Below are positions 17,980 through 27,099 of a DNA stretch of 64,000 nucleotides, piece after piece. This stretch comes from Nesterenkonia lutea (GTDB lineage Bacteria; Actinomycetota; Actinomycetes; Actinomycetales; Micrococcaceae): contig NZ_JADBED010000001.1 of the NCBI RefSeq assembly GCF_014873955.1, positions 2,666,001-2,730,000 on the forward strand. The letters run 5' to 3'. Every line of letters starts with the position of its first letter. Within the stretch, counting starts at the first letter, position 1. The notes below the pieces were generated by a model. That model was not told where the DNA came from and ran no database searches. It worked only from the letters and a program-made list of their open reading frames with translations. The position numbers and the translations under genes are program-made.

Positions 17980-17991
17980 TGAAACGATTTA
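17980..17991. promoter_or_regulatory. LacI-type operator TGAAACGATTTA (copy 1)
   Basis: The 12-base sequence is identical to 31049-31060 in front of the rhamnose operon and lies over the expected transcription start of a promoter with the same 17-base spacing. It is quasi-palindromic around a central CG. A LacI-family repressor, perhaps the one at 29417-30424, would be expected to bind. Confidence 0.65.
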
Positions 17992-18047
17992 CTCACAGAG
18001 CGTCGATACCAGCGACCCTGCCCGGGCCCCCGGGCGAGAGAGCGGCC

Positions 18048-19148
18048 ATGCCTTCCCTGATCCCCGAACCTGCTCTGGCGCGACTCTTGGAGCGGATCGA
18101 GTCTGAGCAGCTGGATGTGCATGCCCTGCTGGTCCTGCACCGCGGCGCGCTGGTGACCGAGAAGTACTATCCCGGGCACAGCATGACCGATGTTCACCGG
18201 CTCTACTCGGTGGCGAAATCCTTCACCGCGCTCGCCGTGGGTGCGCTGTGCGACGAGGGGCGGCTGAGCCTCGAGGACCGGATCGTCGATCACTTTCCGG
18301 AGAAGCTGCCGGCCCAGGTCCACCCGTGGATCGCTGCGATGAGCGTGCGGGATCTGATGACCATGCGCACAGCACACCGCACCACCAGTTTCGTCCAGGT
18401 GCCGGACACCGACTGGGTGCGGACCTTCTTCACCGTCGCGCCCACGCAGCAGCCCGGCACCGAGTTCAGCTACGACACCTCCGCCTCCGTGGTGCTCAGC
18501 GCACTGGTGGAGAAGCTCACCGGTCGATGGCTCGAAGAGTTCCTGCTGGAACGCGTCCTCGGCCCCCTCGGATTCGGGGCCGAGACCCGGGGGACCCGAC
18601 CCGCGCTGAGCGCCTGGCGCAGTCCGCAGGGGATGTCCATGGAGTCCCTGGACGGGAGTCCCAGCTGGGAAGCGGTCCCCGTGAACCCCGACGGCGTCAC
18701 CCACGGCGGTTCGGCCATGTTCTGCACCGCCCGTGACCTGGCGCGGTTCGCCCAGCTCTGCCTGGCGAGCGGGCGTCATCAGGACCGGCAGATCATCTCT
18801 GCCCAGTTCATGGCCGCCGCCACCGGCTGGCAGGTTCCCACTGCCGATGAGAGCTTCCCCTGCCTCGACAACCGCCAGGGCTACGGCTACCAGTTCTGGC
18901 GCACCCGGCATCACGGGTTCCTCGCCTGGGGCATCGGCGGGCAGATCGCCCTGTGCCTGCCCGACTACGACCTCGCACTGGTGACCCTCGGCAGCACCTT
19001 CGACCGCAGTGACGACCACCAGATCATCCTCGACGCCGTCTGGGAGGAGCTGCTTCCGGTGCTCGATCCGGTGGATGCCACACAGACGGCTCTGAGACTC
19101 GACCACCCTGAAGCGCAAGGAAGGGCCCCGCATGACCGACCCGCATGA
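18048..19148 (+). CDS. Serine hydrolase (class C beta-lactamase-like family)
   Basis: 366 residues from ATG 18048 (GAGAGAG five bases upstream); ATG 17979 would add 23 residues but falls in the operator. The SxxK active-site motif is SVAK at residues 54-57, with a Tyr-containing SYDTSASVVLSAL later, matching PF00144 esterases/peptidases rather than true beta-lactamases. WGIGGQIALCLPDYDLALVTLGS near the end is the family's C-terminal strand pair. No signal peptide is evident, so an intracellular esterase is more likely than a cell-wall enzyme. It overlaps the GH42 gene by 17 bases. Removing acyl groups from imported glycans is a fair guess, unproven. Confidence 0.85.
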   Translation: MPSLIPEPALARLLERIESEQLDVHALLVLHRGALVTEKYYPGHSMTDVHRLYSVAKSFTALAVGALCDEGRLSLEDRIVDHFPEKLPAQVHPWIAAMSVRDLMTMRTAHRTTSFVQVPDTDWVRTFFTVAPTQQPGTEFSYDTSASVVLSALVEKLTGRWLEEFLLERVLGPLGFGAETRGTRPALSAWRSPQGMSMESLDGSPSWEAVPVNPDGVTHGGSAMFCTARDLARFAQLCLASGRHQDRQIISAQFMAAATGWQVPTADESFPCLDNRQGYGYQFWRTRHHGFLAWGIGGQIALCLPDYDLALVTLGSTFDRSDDHQIILDAVWEELLPVLDPVDATQTALRLDHPEAQGRAPHDRPA

Positions 19149-21267
19149 GATCCAGCCGACTCAGGACGCCTCGCCGCCGCAGTGGCCGAGCACTGTCCCC
19201 GGACTCGCCTACGGCGGTGACTACAACCCGGAGCAGTGGCCCGAATCCACGCGCCTGGAGGACGTTGAGCTGATGGGCGTGGCCGGGGTGAACCTGGTCA
19301 GCGTGGGCATCTTCTCCTGGGCGATGCTCGAACCTCGCGAGGGCGAGTTTGAGTGGGACTGGCTGGACCAGACCATGGACCGGCTCCACGGCGCAGGTGT
19401 CCGCGCAGCCCTCGCCACTGCCACCGCCTCACCTCCGCCGTGGCTCACCCATCGGCACCCGGAGATCCTGCCCGAGACAGCGGACGGCGTCACCCTGTGG
19501 CCAGGCGCGCGGCAGGCCTACTCGGTCTCCAGCCCGATCTTCCGTGAGTATGCGCTGCGGATGACCAGAGCCATCGCGCAGCGCTACGCGAAGCACCCTG
19601 CCCTGGCACTGTGGCACGTGGACAATGAGCTGGGCTGCCACAACGCCCACGACTACTCCGACGACGCGGCGGAGGCCTTCCGGTCCTGGCTCGAGACCCG
19701 GTACGGAAGCGTCGAGGAGCTCAACAGGGCCTGGGGCACCGCCTTCTGGTCCCAGCGCTATTCCAGCTTCGCCGAGGTCCTTCCCCCGCGCACAGCGCCG
19801 ATGTTCGTCAACCCCACCCAGCAGCTGGATTTCCATCGCTACTCCTCGGATGAGCTGCTGGACTATTTTCGCGAGATGAAGGCCATCCTGCGCGAAGTCA
19901 CCCCGACGGTGCCCGTGACGACGAACTTCATGTGCACGACCCGCTCCAAGAACATGGACTACTACTCCTGGGCCGGGGAGATGGACGTCATCGCCACGGA
20001 CCACTACACGGTCGCCGATGATGCGCACCGGCACATCGAACTTGCCTTCAGCGCGGATCTGACCCGCGGCGTCGCCGGGGGCAGGCCCTGGATGCTCATG
20101 GAGCACTCCACCTCCGGCGTGAACTGGCAGCTGCGCAACCACACCAAGGCCCCCGCGGAGATGATGCGTGACTCCTTGGCGCATGTGGCCCGCGGTGCGG
20201 ACGCGGTCATGTTCTTCCAGTGGCGGCAGTCTCAGACCGGTGCCGAGAAGTACCACTCTGCGATGGTTCCCCACGCGGGCACCGCCAGCGACGTGTGGAA
20301 CACGACGGTGAGCTTGGGCGAGGCCCTGCAGCGCCTGGCGCCGGTCAAAGGCACCCGGGTCGAGGCCGAGGTCGCGCTGGTCTTCGATTACGAGGCGTGG
20401 TGGGGCGCGGAGCTGGACTCGCATCCGATCAATGACCTCTCCTATCCGGAGGAGATGCTGCACTGGTACCGCGGCCTGTGGGAGTCGGGAGTCAGCGTCG
20501 ACGTCGTCCATCCCTCGGCCGACCTGAGCCGCTACCGGGCGATCGTCGTGCCCACGCTGTATCTGGTCACCGACGCCCACGCCGCAAACATCGCAGCGGC
20601 GGCCGCGCAGGGAGCTTCGGTGCTGATCACCTACTTCAGCGGGATCGTGGACGAGCATGACGCCGTCCGGCTGGGTGGATACCCGGGCGCCTTCCGAGAG
20701 CTGCTGGGCATCCGCACCGAAGAGTTCTGGCCCCTGCAGGCCCAGGAGCAGCTGCGCCTGCAGGACGGCACGCGGGCCGAGCTGTGGAGCGAGAAGATTC
20801 ACCTGCACGACGGCGCAGGGGCAGCTGCGCGAGCAGTGCGACGGTTCGAGTCCCTGAATCTGACGGAGGACTCGGATGCCGACCCCGCAGCCCCCGCCCC
20901 CACCGTGGCGCCCACGGGGGAGTTCCCCCTGGCTGGCTGGCCTGCGGTCACCCGCAGAGAGACGGGTCAGGGCGCCGCCTGGTACGCCGGCACGCGACCT
21001 GACCACGAAGGAGTGCGCGCCCTGCTTGCGGAGCTGCTGATCGAGGCCGGAGTGGCGCCGGTGCATGAGGACGCACCCGAGGGCGTCGACGTGATCCGCC
21101 GCAGCGCGGGAACTGGCCGGGAGGCGGAGAGCTTCCTCTTCGCGCTCAACCACACCGGGAAGGACGCCCGGCTGCGGGTCCGAGGTGTCGATCTGCTCAC
21201 CGGGAAGAAGACCCGGGGCCGGCTGACCGTGCCCGCCGGTGGGGTGGCCGTGGTGCACGAGGCCTGA
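19132..21267 (+). CDS. GH42 beta-galactosidase
   Basis: 711 residues, normal for GH42. GGDYNPEQWPE opens the TIM barrel; FSWAMLEPREGEFEW and DNELGCH are family motifs. Glu166 in VDNELG is the expected acid/base and Glu324 in LMEHSTSGVNW the nucleophile. A trimerisation-like middle domain and a small C-terminal beta domain follow. The gene overlaps the serine hydrolase by 17 bases and is the last of its operon, closed by a 19-bp hairpin. No signal peptide, so it hydrolyses short galacto-oligosaccharides inside the cell, as needed for arabinogalactan or RG-I side chains. Confidence 0.95.
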   Translation: MTDPHEIQPTQDASPPQWPSTVPGLAYGGDYNPEQWPESTRLEDVELMGVAGVNLVSVGIFSWAMLEPREGEFEWDWLDQTMDRLHGAGVRAALATATASPPPWLTHRHPEILPETADGVTLWPGARQAYSVSSPIFREYALRMTRAIAQRYAKHPALALWHVDNELGCHNAHDYSDDAAEAFRSWLETRYGSVEELNRAWGTAFWSQRYSSFAEVLPPRTAPMFVNPTQQLDFHRYSSDELLDYFREMKAILREVTPTVPVTTNFMCTTRSKNMDYYSWAGEMDVIATDHYTVADDAHRHIELAFSADLTRGVAGGRPWMLMEHSTSGVNWQLRNHTKAPAEMMRDSLAHVARGADAVMFFQWRQSQTGAEKYHSAMVPHAGTASDVWNTTVSLGEALQRLAPVKGTRVEAEVALVFDYEAWWGAELDSHPINDLSYPEEMLHWYRGLWESGVSVDVVHPSADLSRYRAIVVPTLYLVTDAHAANIAAAAAQGASVLITYFSGIVDEHDAVRLGGYPGAFRELLGIRTEEFWPLQAQEQLRLQDGTRAELWSEKIHLHDGAGAAARAVRRFESLNLTEDSDADPAAPAPTVAPTGEFPLAGWPAVTRRETGQGAAWYAGTRPDHEGVRALLAELLIEAGVAPVHEDAPEGVDVIRRSAGTGREAESFLFALNHTGKDARLRVRGVDLLTGKKTRGRLTVPAGGVAVVHEA

Positions 21268-21268
21268 G

Positions 21269-21312
21269 ACGAGCTCGACCCCGGTCCTGAAGTGGACCGG
21301 GGTCGAGCTCGT
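21269..21312. terminator. Perfect 19-bp bidirectional terminator
   Basis: Bases 21269-21287 and 21294-21312 are exact reverse complements with a six-base loop. The hairpin lies between the convergent GH42 (+) and aldehyde dehydrogenase (-) genes and can serve both. Confidence 0.9.
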
Positions 21313-21340
21313 GCTGGGCCAGCGGGCCAGCGGCGTCGTC

Positions 21341-22969
21341 TCAGTCAGCCAGCGTGATGGTGCCGTTGACTCGGCGGTTCAACTTCCAGGGGTTCTCCGT
21401 CTGCACCGGCTTGGGCAGCAGCGACTCCGGGAGATTCTGGTACGCCACCGGCCGCAGGAACCGCTCGATGGCCCGCGTGCCCACCGAAGTGGTGCGTGAG
21501 TCCGAGGTGGCCGGGAAGGGCCCGCCGTGGACCATGGCGTGGTTGACCTCCACGCCGGTGGGCCAGCCGTTGGCCAGGATGCGCCCCACCTTGCCCTCCA
21601 GCACGGGGATCAGCGGTGCTGCCTGTTTGTGGTCGGCCTCGGTCAGGTGCAGGGTCGCGGTCAGCTGACCCTCCAGCTTCTGGGCTGCGGAGACCAGGTC
21701 CTCAGCTGAGTCGTAGCGGATGACCAGGGAGGCGGCCCCGAAGATCTCCTCATGCAGCACAGGGTTGTCCCGGAACGCAGGGGTGGACGCCTGGTAGACC
21801 ACCGGCGCCGGAGCGTTCTCGCCTGCCCCGTCGGTTCCCCTGCCCACCAGTTCCACGCCATCCTGGGAAGCGAGCTGTTCGACCCCTTCGTTCCAGGAGG
21901 CAGCGATGGACTGGGTCAGCATGGTCTGACCGGCGGCCGGTTTCGCCGCCTCGGCCACGGCTGCCAGAAACGCATCTCCGTTGGCACCGGTAGGAACGAA
22001 GACCAGGCCGGGGGAGGTGCAGAGCTGTCCCGAGGAGCCGGTGACCGAGCCGAGATAGGCCGTGGCGAGCTTCTGCGTGGCTTCTGCGCCCTGGGAGACG
22101 GTGTCCTCGAGCAGACCATCGAAGAAGAACACCGGGTTGATGCTGCTCATCTCCGCGTAGACCGGGATGGGCACCTCGCGGGCTGCGGCTGCCTTCATCA
22201 GGGCAAGGCCGGCGCCGCGGGAACCGGTGAAGCCCACGGCCTTGATCGCCGGGTCGCTCGCGAGGGCCTGACCGATCGATGCCCCGGGGCCGTAGATCAG
22301 CGAGAACACTCCCGGATGCATCCCGATCTCCTTGACCGCCGCGGTGATGGCCGCACCGACGATCTCGGAGGTGCCGGGATGGGCGTTGTGCGCCTTGAAC
22401 ACGACCGGGCATCCGGCGGCCAGGGCGGAGGCGGTGTCTCCGCCAGCCACGGAGAACGCCAGCGGGAAGTTGCTGGCACCGAAGACCGCCACCGGCCCGA
22501 GCGGGATCATGCGCTGGCGGACGTCGGGCTTGGGCAGCGGCTGACGCTCGGGGTCTGCAGTGTCCCAGCGGGTGCCGCGGAAATCGCCCTGTCGCACGAC
22601 GGCGGCGAACAGACGCAGCTGGTTGACCGTGCGGCCCCGTTCACCCTGAACGCGGGCCTGCGGCAGTCCGGTCTCAGCCATCACCCGCTCGGTGAGCGGT
22701 TCTGCAGCTGCTTCGATGTTCTCGGCGACCTTCTCCAGGAACGCGGCATGCGTCTCCGGGTCCAGCTGAGAGAAGGACTCGAAGGCTTCGGCTGCGGCCT
22801 CGGTGGCCGCGGTGAGCTGGGATTCATCGATCAGCGAGTACCCGGGTTCAAGGATCTCATTCGTCGCGGGGTTGTATCCGTTGATGGTTCTGCCGCCCCC
22901 GGTCACGCGTTCTCCCGCGATGATGGAGCGACCCGTCAGGTCGTGGGTCTGCATGGTTTCTGCGCTCAT
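21341..22969 (-). CDS. 2-oxoglutarate semialdehyde dehydrogenase (aldehyde dehydrogenase, NADP)
   Basis: 542 residues from ATG 22969, with AAAGGAG upstream; a longer frame running into kdgD is rejected. It is an aldehyde dehydrogenase of the KGSADH type: SIIAGERVTGGG at the start, VAVFGASNFPLAFSVAGGDT, the EMSSINPVFFF glutamate segment and the catalytic Cys317 in SGQLCTSPG. It begins 13 bases after kdgD, the enzyme that makes its substrate, 2-oxoglutarate semialdehyde, and would finish the galactarate/glucarate route to 2-oxoglutarate. Last gene of a minus-strand operon. Confidence 0.93.
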   Translation of the reverse strand: MSAETMQTHDLTGRSIIAGERVTGGGRTINGYNPATNEILEPGYSLIDESQLTAATEAAAEAFESFSQLDPETHAAFLEKVAENIEAAAEPLTERVMAETGLPQARVQGERGRTVNQLRLFAAVVRQGDFRGTRWDTADPERQPLPKPDVRQRMIPLGPVAVFGASNFPLAFSVAGGDTASALAAGCPVVFKAHNAHPGTSEIVGAAITAAVKEIGMHPGVFSLIYGPGASIGQALASDPAIKAVGFTGSRGAGLALMKAAAAREVPIPVYAEMSSINPVFFFDGLLEDTVSQGAEATQKLATAYLGSVTGSSGQLCTSPGLVFVPTGANGDAFLAAVAEAAKPAAGQTMLTQSIAASWNEGVEQLASQDGVELVGRGTDGAGENAPAPVVYQASTPAFRDNPVLHEEIFGAASLVIRYDSAEDLVSAAQKLEGQLTATLHLTEADHKQAAPLIPVLEGKVGRILANGWPTGVEVNHAMVHGGPFPATSDSRTTSVGTRAIERFLRPVAYQNLPESLLPKPVQTENPWKLNRRVNGTITLAD

Positions 22970-22982
22970 GAGTGTGCTCCTT

Positions 22983-23951
22983 TCAGGCGCTGGCCAGAGC
23001 CGGCGCTTCTGCCGGCCGGATCCCGGCGGCATCGATCAGATCGGACAGGTCTTGGATGTCCTGCTCGGTCATGTCCTGCAACGGCGGACGCACCGGACCG
23101 GCGTCGCGGCCCACAGCTTTGAGTCCGCCCTTGACGATGGAGACACCGTAGCCCTTCACCCGGTCGCGGATGTCCAGATAGGGCAGCACGAAGCGGTTGA
23201 GCTTCTCGGTCACCGCCACGCGGTCCTGCCGGCGGACATCCGAGTAGAACTCGAGGGCGAACTCAGGAACGAAGTTGTACATCGCCGAGGAGTAGGTGCT
23301 CATCCCCAGCTGCAGCATCGGCAGCGCGAAGGTCTCTGCGGTGGGCAGGCCGCCCAGGTAGAAGAGCCGGTCCCCGGCGGTGGCGACCACCCGGGTGACC
23401 GCCTCGATGTCGCCGGTGGCGTCTTTGAACCCGATGAAGTTCTCATGCTTCTCGGCCAGCTTGACGACCGTGTCCGCGCGGTAGATCGCATTCGCCCGGT
23501 TGTAGACGATCACACCGATGTCCACTGAGGAGCAGACCGCGTCCACATGGGCCTCGAGGCCCTGCTGGTCGCATTCGGTGAGGTAGGGAGGAAGCAGCAG
23601 GAGTCCCTCGCAGCCTGCGGCCTGGGCGGCTCGGGCGTTCGCCACGGCGAGGTAGGTGGCCCCGCCGGCTGAACCGAGGACCGGGACGACGTCGCCCGCC
23701 TCCTCCACCGCCATGCGCGCCACCAGAGCATTCTCCTCGGGAGAGAGGCTGAATCCCTCTCCGGTGCCCCCGGCGGCGAAGAGTCCGGCGACGCCCTGAC
23801 GTGCCTGCCAGTTCAGGTGGGTGCGGTAGGCCTCTTCATCGATCTCCAGCTCCGAGGTGAAGGCAGTGACGGGGAAGGACAGCAGTCCGTCCTTGAGCTG
23901 GTCCGCCAGTTCTTGCGGGGTGTACTTGGACACGGTGACCTTCCTAGTCAT
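22983..23951 (-). CDS. kdgD: 5-keto-4-deoxy-D-glucarate dehydratase
   Basis: 322 residues of the DapA/NAL superfamily. It opens TPQELADQLKDGLLSFPVTAF, the standard KdgD N-terminus, and has the GGTGEGFSL pocket. Lys176 in FIGFKDATGD is the Schiff-base lysine; IVYNRANA carries the family tyrosine. The enzyme dehydrates and decarboxylates 5-keto-4-deoxyglucarate to 2-oxoglutarate semialdehyde. The downstream gene encodes the matching dehydrogenase and the dehydratase at 25862 supplies the substrate. The 177-base space to the LysR gene contains its promoter, though I could not fix the -35/-10 boxes. Confidence 0.95.
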   Translation of the reverse strand: MTRKVTVSKYTPQELADQLKDGLLSFPVTAFTSELEIDEEAYRTHLNWQARQGVAGLFAAGGTGEGFSLSPEENALVARMAVEEAGDVVPVLGSAGGATYLAVANARAAQAAGCEGLLLLPPYLTECDQQGLEAHVDAVCSSVDIGVIVYNRANAIYRADTVVKLAEKHENFIGFKDATGDIEAVTRVVATAGDRLFYLGGLPTAETFALPMLQLGMSTYSSAMYNFVPEFALEFYSDVRRQDRVAVTEKLNRFVLPYLDIRDRVKGYGVSIVKGGLKAVGRDAGPVRPPLQDMTEQDIQDLSDLIDAAGIRPAEAPALASA

Positions 23952-24128
23952 GGTTCGAGCGCGCCGGCCTCCCGGAGGCGGCGGTGTTCACGGGGTGGGC
24001 ATGCCGCTGAGCGATAGCTCAAGGGATAGTCATTGCCACTCTAGGTTCCGCGAGTGATGCCCGTCTAAGCCTTGTTTCGTATGGATTGATGCCGAACGCG
24101 CATCAGGAGCGACCGCTGGGGAGCTCGC

Positions 24129-25013
24129 TCACCGGGGAGCGTCTCCCAGGACCTCCAGCAGGCTGGTCAAGGCCGGATTGCGGTGGTTCCTTCTCCAGAT
24201 GGCATGCAGCTCCACCACGTCCTCAGCCTTCTCGGCGAGCTCCAGGTGGGTCACTCCGGTGATCCCGAGCCGGGCCGCGGACTCAGGGACGAAGGCGACT
24301 CCGCGCCCGGCGCCGACGAGGGAGACCATGGTGAGGATCTGGCTCACGGTATGGACCACGTTTCCATGCTGGATCGGCATGTGCCGGATGGCCAGGTCGT
24401 AGAAGTAGCGCGCTTTGAGCGGGGAGTACATGATCAGCGGCGTCTCTCTGAGATCCGCCGCCTCCACGGGGCGGTCCAGCTCCGTGAGCGGATGGTCAGC
24501 CGGGACGGCGAGGCGCAGTGACTCGGTCTGGACGAGCCGCGACTCGAAGTGGTCGGGATCGATCGGGGGGCGTGCCAGCCCGAGATCGATGCCCCCGCTG
24601 GTCAGCGCGGCCAGCTGTTCGCGCGTCACCATCTCGCGCAGGTCGACGTCCACCTGGGGCAGGTGCTCCGCGGCCGTGCCCAGGACCTGTCCGAGGATGC
24701 TCAGGGCCGATGTGGCCGTGAAGCCGATGCGCAGCACCCCGGCGCGGCCGCGCGCGATGCGCCGGGCGGTCAGCGGAGCCTGGTCTGCAGCGATCAGCAG
24801 CTTGCGCGCGTCGCTGAGGAATGCCCGGCCGGCCGTGGTCAGCGAGACCTTGCGGTTGTCCCGTTCGATCAGGCGAACGCCGACGGATTTCTCAAGCTTC
24901 TGGATCTGCCGGCTCAGCGGCGGCTGGGTCATGTTGAGGCGTTCGGCCGCCCGCCCGAAATGCAGCTCTTCGGCCACGGCGACGAAGCTGCGGGTCTGGT
25001 CCAAGGTGAACAC
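24129..25013 (-). CDS. LysR family transcriptional regulator
   Basis: 294 residues with a typical LysR N-terminus: FVAVAEELHFGRAAERLNMTQPPLSRQIQKLE (given here only as a region, residues 10-41) is the winged helix-turn-helix, followed by a periplasmic-binding-like effector domain. It lies upstream of kdgD on the same strand, 177 bases away, and downstream of the GntR gene. Position suggests control of the kdgD-dehydrogenase pair by a sugar-acid intermediate, but LysR genes usually act on divergent promoters, and none is present here. Confidence 0.92.
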   Translation of the reverse strand: MFTLDQTRSFVAVAEELHFGRAAERLNMTQPPLSRQIQKLEKSVGVRLIERDNRKVSLTTAGRAFLSDARKLLIAADQAPLTARRIARGRAGVLRIGFTATSALSILGQVLGTAAEHLPQVDVDLREMVTREQLAALTSGGIDLGLARPPIDPDHFESRLVQTESLRLAVPADHPLTELDRPVEAADLRETPLIMYSPLKARYFYDLAIRHMPIQHGNVVHTVSQILTMVSLVGAGRGVAFVPESAARLGITGVTHLELAEKAEDVVELHAIWRRNHRNPALTSLLEVLGDAPR

Positions 25014-25131
25014 AATGCGCTCCGAGTATCAATATCGAGTTGTGGTGATCATTTGAGCATCATCGTGCCACGCGGGTCACATCGGCTCAAGCGGGGGCAT
25101 CCGTGATGCAGAAAGGAGATCGTGCGGTGCC

Positions 25132-25818
25132 CTATGGGTCCAGCACCCGGCGGCGGGAGGCGGAGAGGTGCGCGCGCATCGCGGCGGCGGCTCCCGCAGA
25201 ATCGGACTCGGCGACGGCGTCGAGGATGCTGCGGTGCTCCTGTGCGGCCAGCTGGTGGCGGACGGCGCCGGCTTCGAGACGGGTGCGCGGCATGGAGATC
25301 ATGGCCGGGCCCAGGTCGGCGACCGCCTTCTGCAGGTGGGGGTTCGTGGACGCCTCGGCGAGTGCCCTGTGGAAGGCGAAGTCGTGCTCCACGGCGGTCG
25401 CGGGGTGGTCCCCCGCCGCAGCGAAGGCGGCCAGCGCTTCGCCCAGGCCTCTGAGCTGGGCCTCGGTTCGACGCTGGGCTGCCAGAGCGGCGGCCTCACA
25501 TTCGACGGCGATGCGGTACTCGATGAGGCTGACGCGTTCGGCCGCGGTGCGCGGGGCGATCATCGCGGCGGAGGGCGTCTGCGTGGGTGCGGTCAGCACG
25601 AAGCTGCCGGTGCCGCGGCGAGTGTGGATCAGCCCATCAGCGCGCAGCTGCGTGAGGGCCTCGCGGACCACCGTGCGGCTGACCCCGTGCTCGGCGATCA
25701 GTTCGGACTCGCTGGGCAGCTTCGCACCGATGGCGAGAGTGTCCTCGAGGATCTGTTGCCGGAGATGGGCGACGAGGCCTGCCGTGCGATGGAAGCTCAT
25801 GCCCCGATTCTGCCCCAC
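25132..25818 (-). CDS. GntR family regulator (FadR/FCD subfamily)
   Basis: 228 residues from GTG 25818; ATG 25800 (MSFHRTAG) is also good. The winged helix-turn-helix includes LPSESELIAEHGVSRTVVRE at about residues 33-52, then DGLIHTRRGTGSFV, and the C-terminal helical FCD domain has EHDFAFHRALAEAS with the metal-binding Asp and His. FCD regulators often respond to sugar acids. It lies 43 bases after the talarate/galactarate dehydratase gene and is probably its operon partner and repressor, acting at the ACAAGTGG repeats near 27007-27034. Confidence 0.93.
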   Translation of the reverse strand: MGQNRGMSFHRTAGLVAHLRQQILEDTLAIGAKLPSESELIAEHGVSRTVVREALTQLRADGLIHTRRGTGSFVLTAPTQTPSAAMIAPRTAAERVSLIEYRIAVECEAAALAAQRRTEAQLRGLGEALAAFAAAGDHPATAVEHDFAFHRALAEASTNPHLQKAVADLGPAMISMPRTRLEAGAVRHQLAAQEHRSILDAVAESDSAGAAAAMRAHLSASRRRVLDP

Positions 25819-25861
25819 AGCCCCGCCAGCTCGGTGCCTGGCCGGTCAGCCTCTGCCGGAC

Positions 25862-26995
25862 TCAACTCCTGCCGAACTCCGCGGTGGCGTGGGTGAGCTC
25901 CCGCGCCCGGGGACTCAGCGAGACTCCCAGCCCGGGGCGCTGCGGCACCAGCATGCGTCCCTCAGCGATCTCCAGGCGCTCTTCGAAGAGCTGATCCAGC
26001 CAGTCGAAGTGCTCGACCCATGGCTCGGTGGGGTAGGCCGCGGCGAGGTGCAGGTGGATCTCCATGGCGAAATGGGGAGCCAGCATGAGTCCCGCCTGAT
26101 GAGCAAGCGTGGAGAGCCGCAGGAACTGAGTGATGCCGCCTACTCGGGGGGCGTCCGGCTGGATGATGTCGCAGGCGCGCCCGGCGATGAGCTTCTCGTG
26201 CTCGGCGACGGAGGCGAGCATCTCTCCGGTGGCGATCGGCGTGTCCAGAGCTGCCGTCAGCCGGGCATGGCCTTCGACGTCGTAGGCGTCCAGCGGCTCC
26301 TCGATCCAGACCAGGTTGAAATCCTCCAGCTGGCGGCCCATGCGCAGCGCGGTGGCCCGATCCCACTGCTGATTCGCATCGACCATGAGCGGGACATCCG
26401 GTCCCAGATGCTCGCGGATGGCGGTGACCCGGCGGAGATCCTCATGGGCATCGGGAAGTCCCACCTTGATCTTGATGCCGCCGATGCCCTGGGCCAGAGA
26501 CTTCGACGCGTTCTCGCAGATCTCCTCCACCGACGCGTTCAGGAAGCCCCCGGAGGTGTTGTAGGTCCGCACCGAGTCCCGATGGGCGCCGAGCAGCTTG
26601 GCGAGGGGCAGATCGGCCCGGCGCGCCTTGAGATCGTAGAGCGCGATGTCGATGGCGGCCAGGGCCTGGGTGGCCACTCCGGAGCGGCCCACGGAGGCGC
26701 CGGCCCAGAGCAGCCTGTCATAGAGTTTGGCGATGTCATTCGGGTCCTCCCCGATGACAAGCTCCGCGACCTCTTTGGCATGGGCATATTGTGCGGGTCC
26801 GCCGGCGCGCTTGGAATAGGAGAATCCCAGACCGGTGAATCCCTGCTCGGTGGTGATCTCTGCGAAGAGCATCGCGACCTCGGTCATGGGGCGCTGTCTC
26901 CCGGTGAAGACCTTGGCGTCGGAGATGGGTCCGGCCAGCGGGAGGGTGGCGGCAGAGAGTGTGAGGTGACGGATGGCATCAGGTGCGTAGGACAT
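25862..26995 (-). CDS. Enolase-superfamily sugar-acid dehydratase, L-talarate/galactarate type
   Basis: 377 residues from ATG 26995; a TTG start five codons upstream is possible. It belongs to the mandelate racemase/muconate lactonising branch: Lys175 and Lys177 in IKIKVG are the catalytic base motif, metal ligands lie in LMVDANQQWD, WIEEPL and IATGEML, and His308 in APHFAMEIHLHL pairs with Asp in the barrel. The GLGFSYSKRAGGPAQYAHA segment is what I associate with L-talarate/galactarate dehydratases, whose product is 5-keto-4-deoxyglucarate, exactly the substrate of kdgD nearby. Galactarate from galacturonate oxidation would fit pectin breakdown. Other acid-sugar substrates cannot be excluded. 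Confidence 0.88.
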   Translation of the reverse strand: MSYAPDAIRHLTLSAATLPLAGPISDAKVFTGRQRPMTEVAMLFAEITTEQGFTGLGFSYSKRAGGPAQYAHAKEVAELVIGEDPNDIAKLYDRLLWAGASVGRSGVATQALAAIDIALYDLKARRADLPLAKLLGAHRDSVRTYNTSGGFLNASVEEICENASKSLAQGIGGIKIKVGLPDAHEDLRRVTAIREHLGPDVPLMVDANQQWDRATALRMGRQLEDFNLVWIEEPLDAYDVEGHARLTAALDTPIATGEMLASVAEHEKLIAGRACDIIQPDAPRVGGITQFLRLSTLAHQAGLMLAPHFAMEIHLHLAAAYPTEPWVEHFDWLDQLFEERLEIAEGRMLVPQRPGLGVSLSPRARELTHATAEFGRS

Positions 26996-27006
26996 GCTGT
27001 GATCGT

Positions 27007-27034
27007 ACAAGTGGGGTATCGGTATAACAAGTGG
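27007..27034. promoter_or_regulatory. Direct repeats between divergent dehydratase and GH78 genes
   Basis: ACAAGTGG occurs at 27007-27014 and 27027-27034, 20 bases apart, i.e. on one face of the helix. Between them is GGTATAAC; the 10-base GTATAACAAG (27022-27031) reappears on the other strand before the malonyl-CoA decarboxylase gene (63097-63106). Both places adjoin FCD-type GntR targets, so this is a likely GntR operator that could control both divergent genes. Confidence 0.5.
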
Positions 27035-27099
27035 TGACTGATAGCGTCATGCCCCATTCGGGCACGACAGTCCTGCCCGCAGGGAGGTTGATCACTGAC

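Noticed and set aside
17979..18047. ATG 17979 as the start of the serine hydrolase
   Set aside because: It lies inside the predicted operator and at the transcription start, whereas ATG 18048 has GAGAGAG at good spacing.
19429..21258. 609-codon minus-strand frame opposite the GH42 gene
   Set aside because: No recognisable domain, and complementary to conserved beta-galactosidase sequence.
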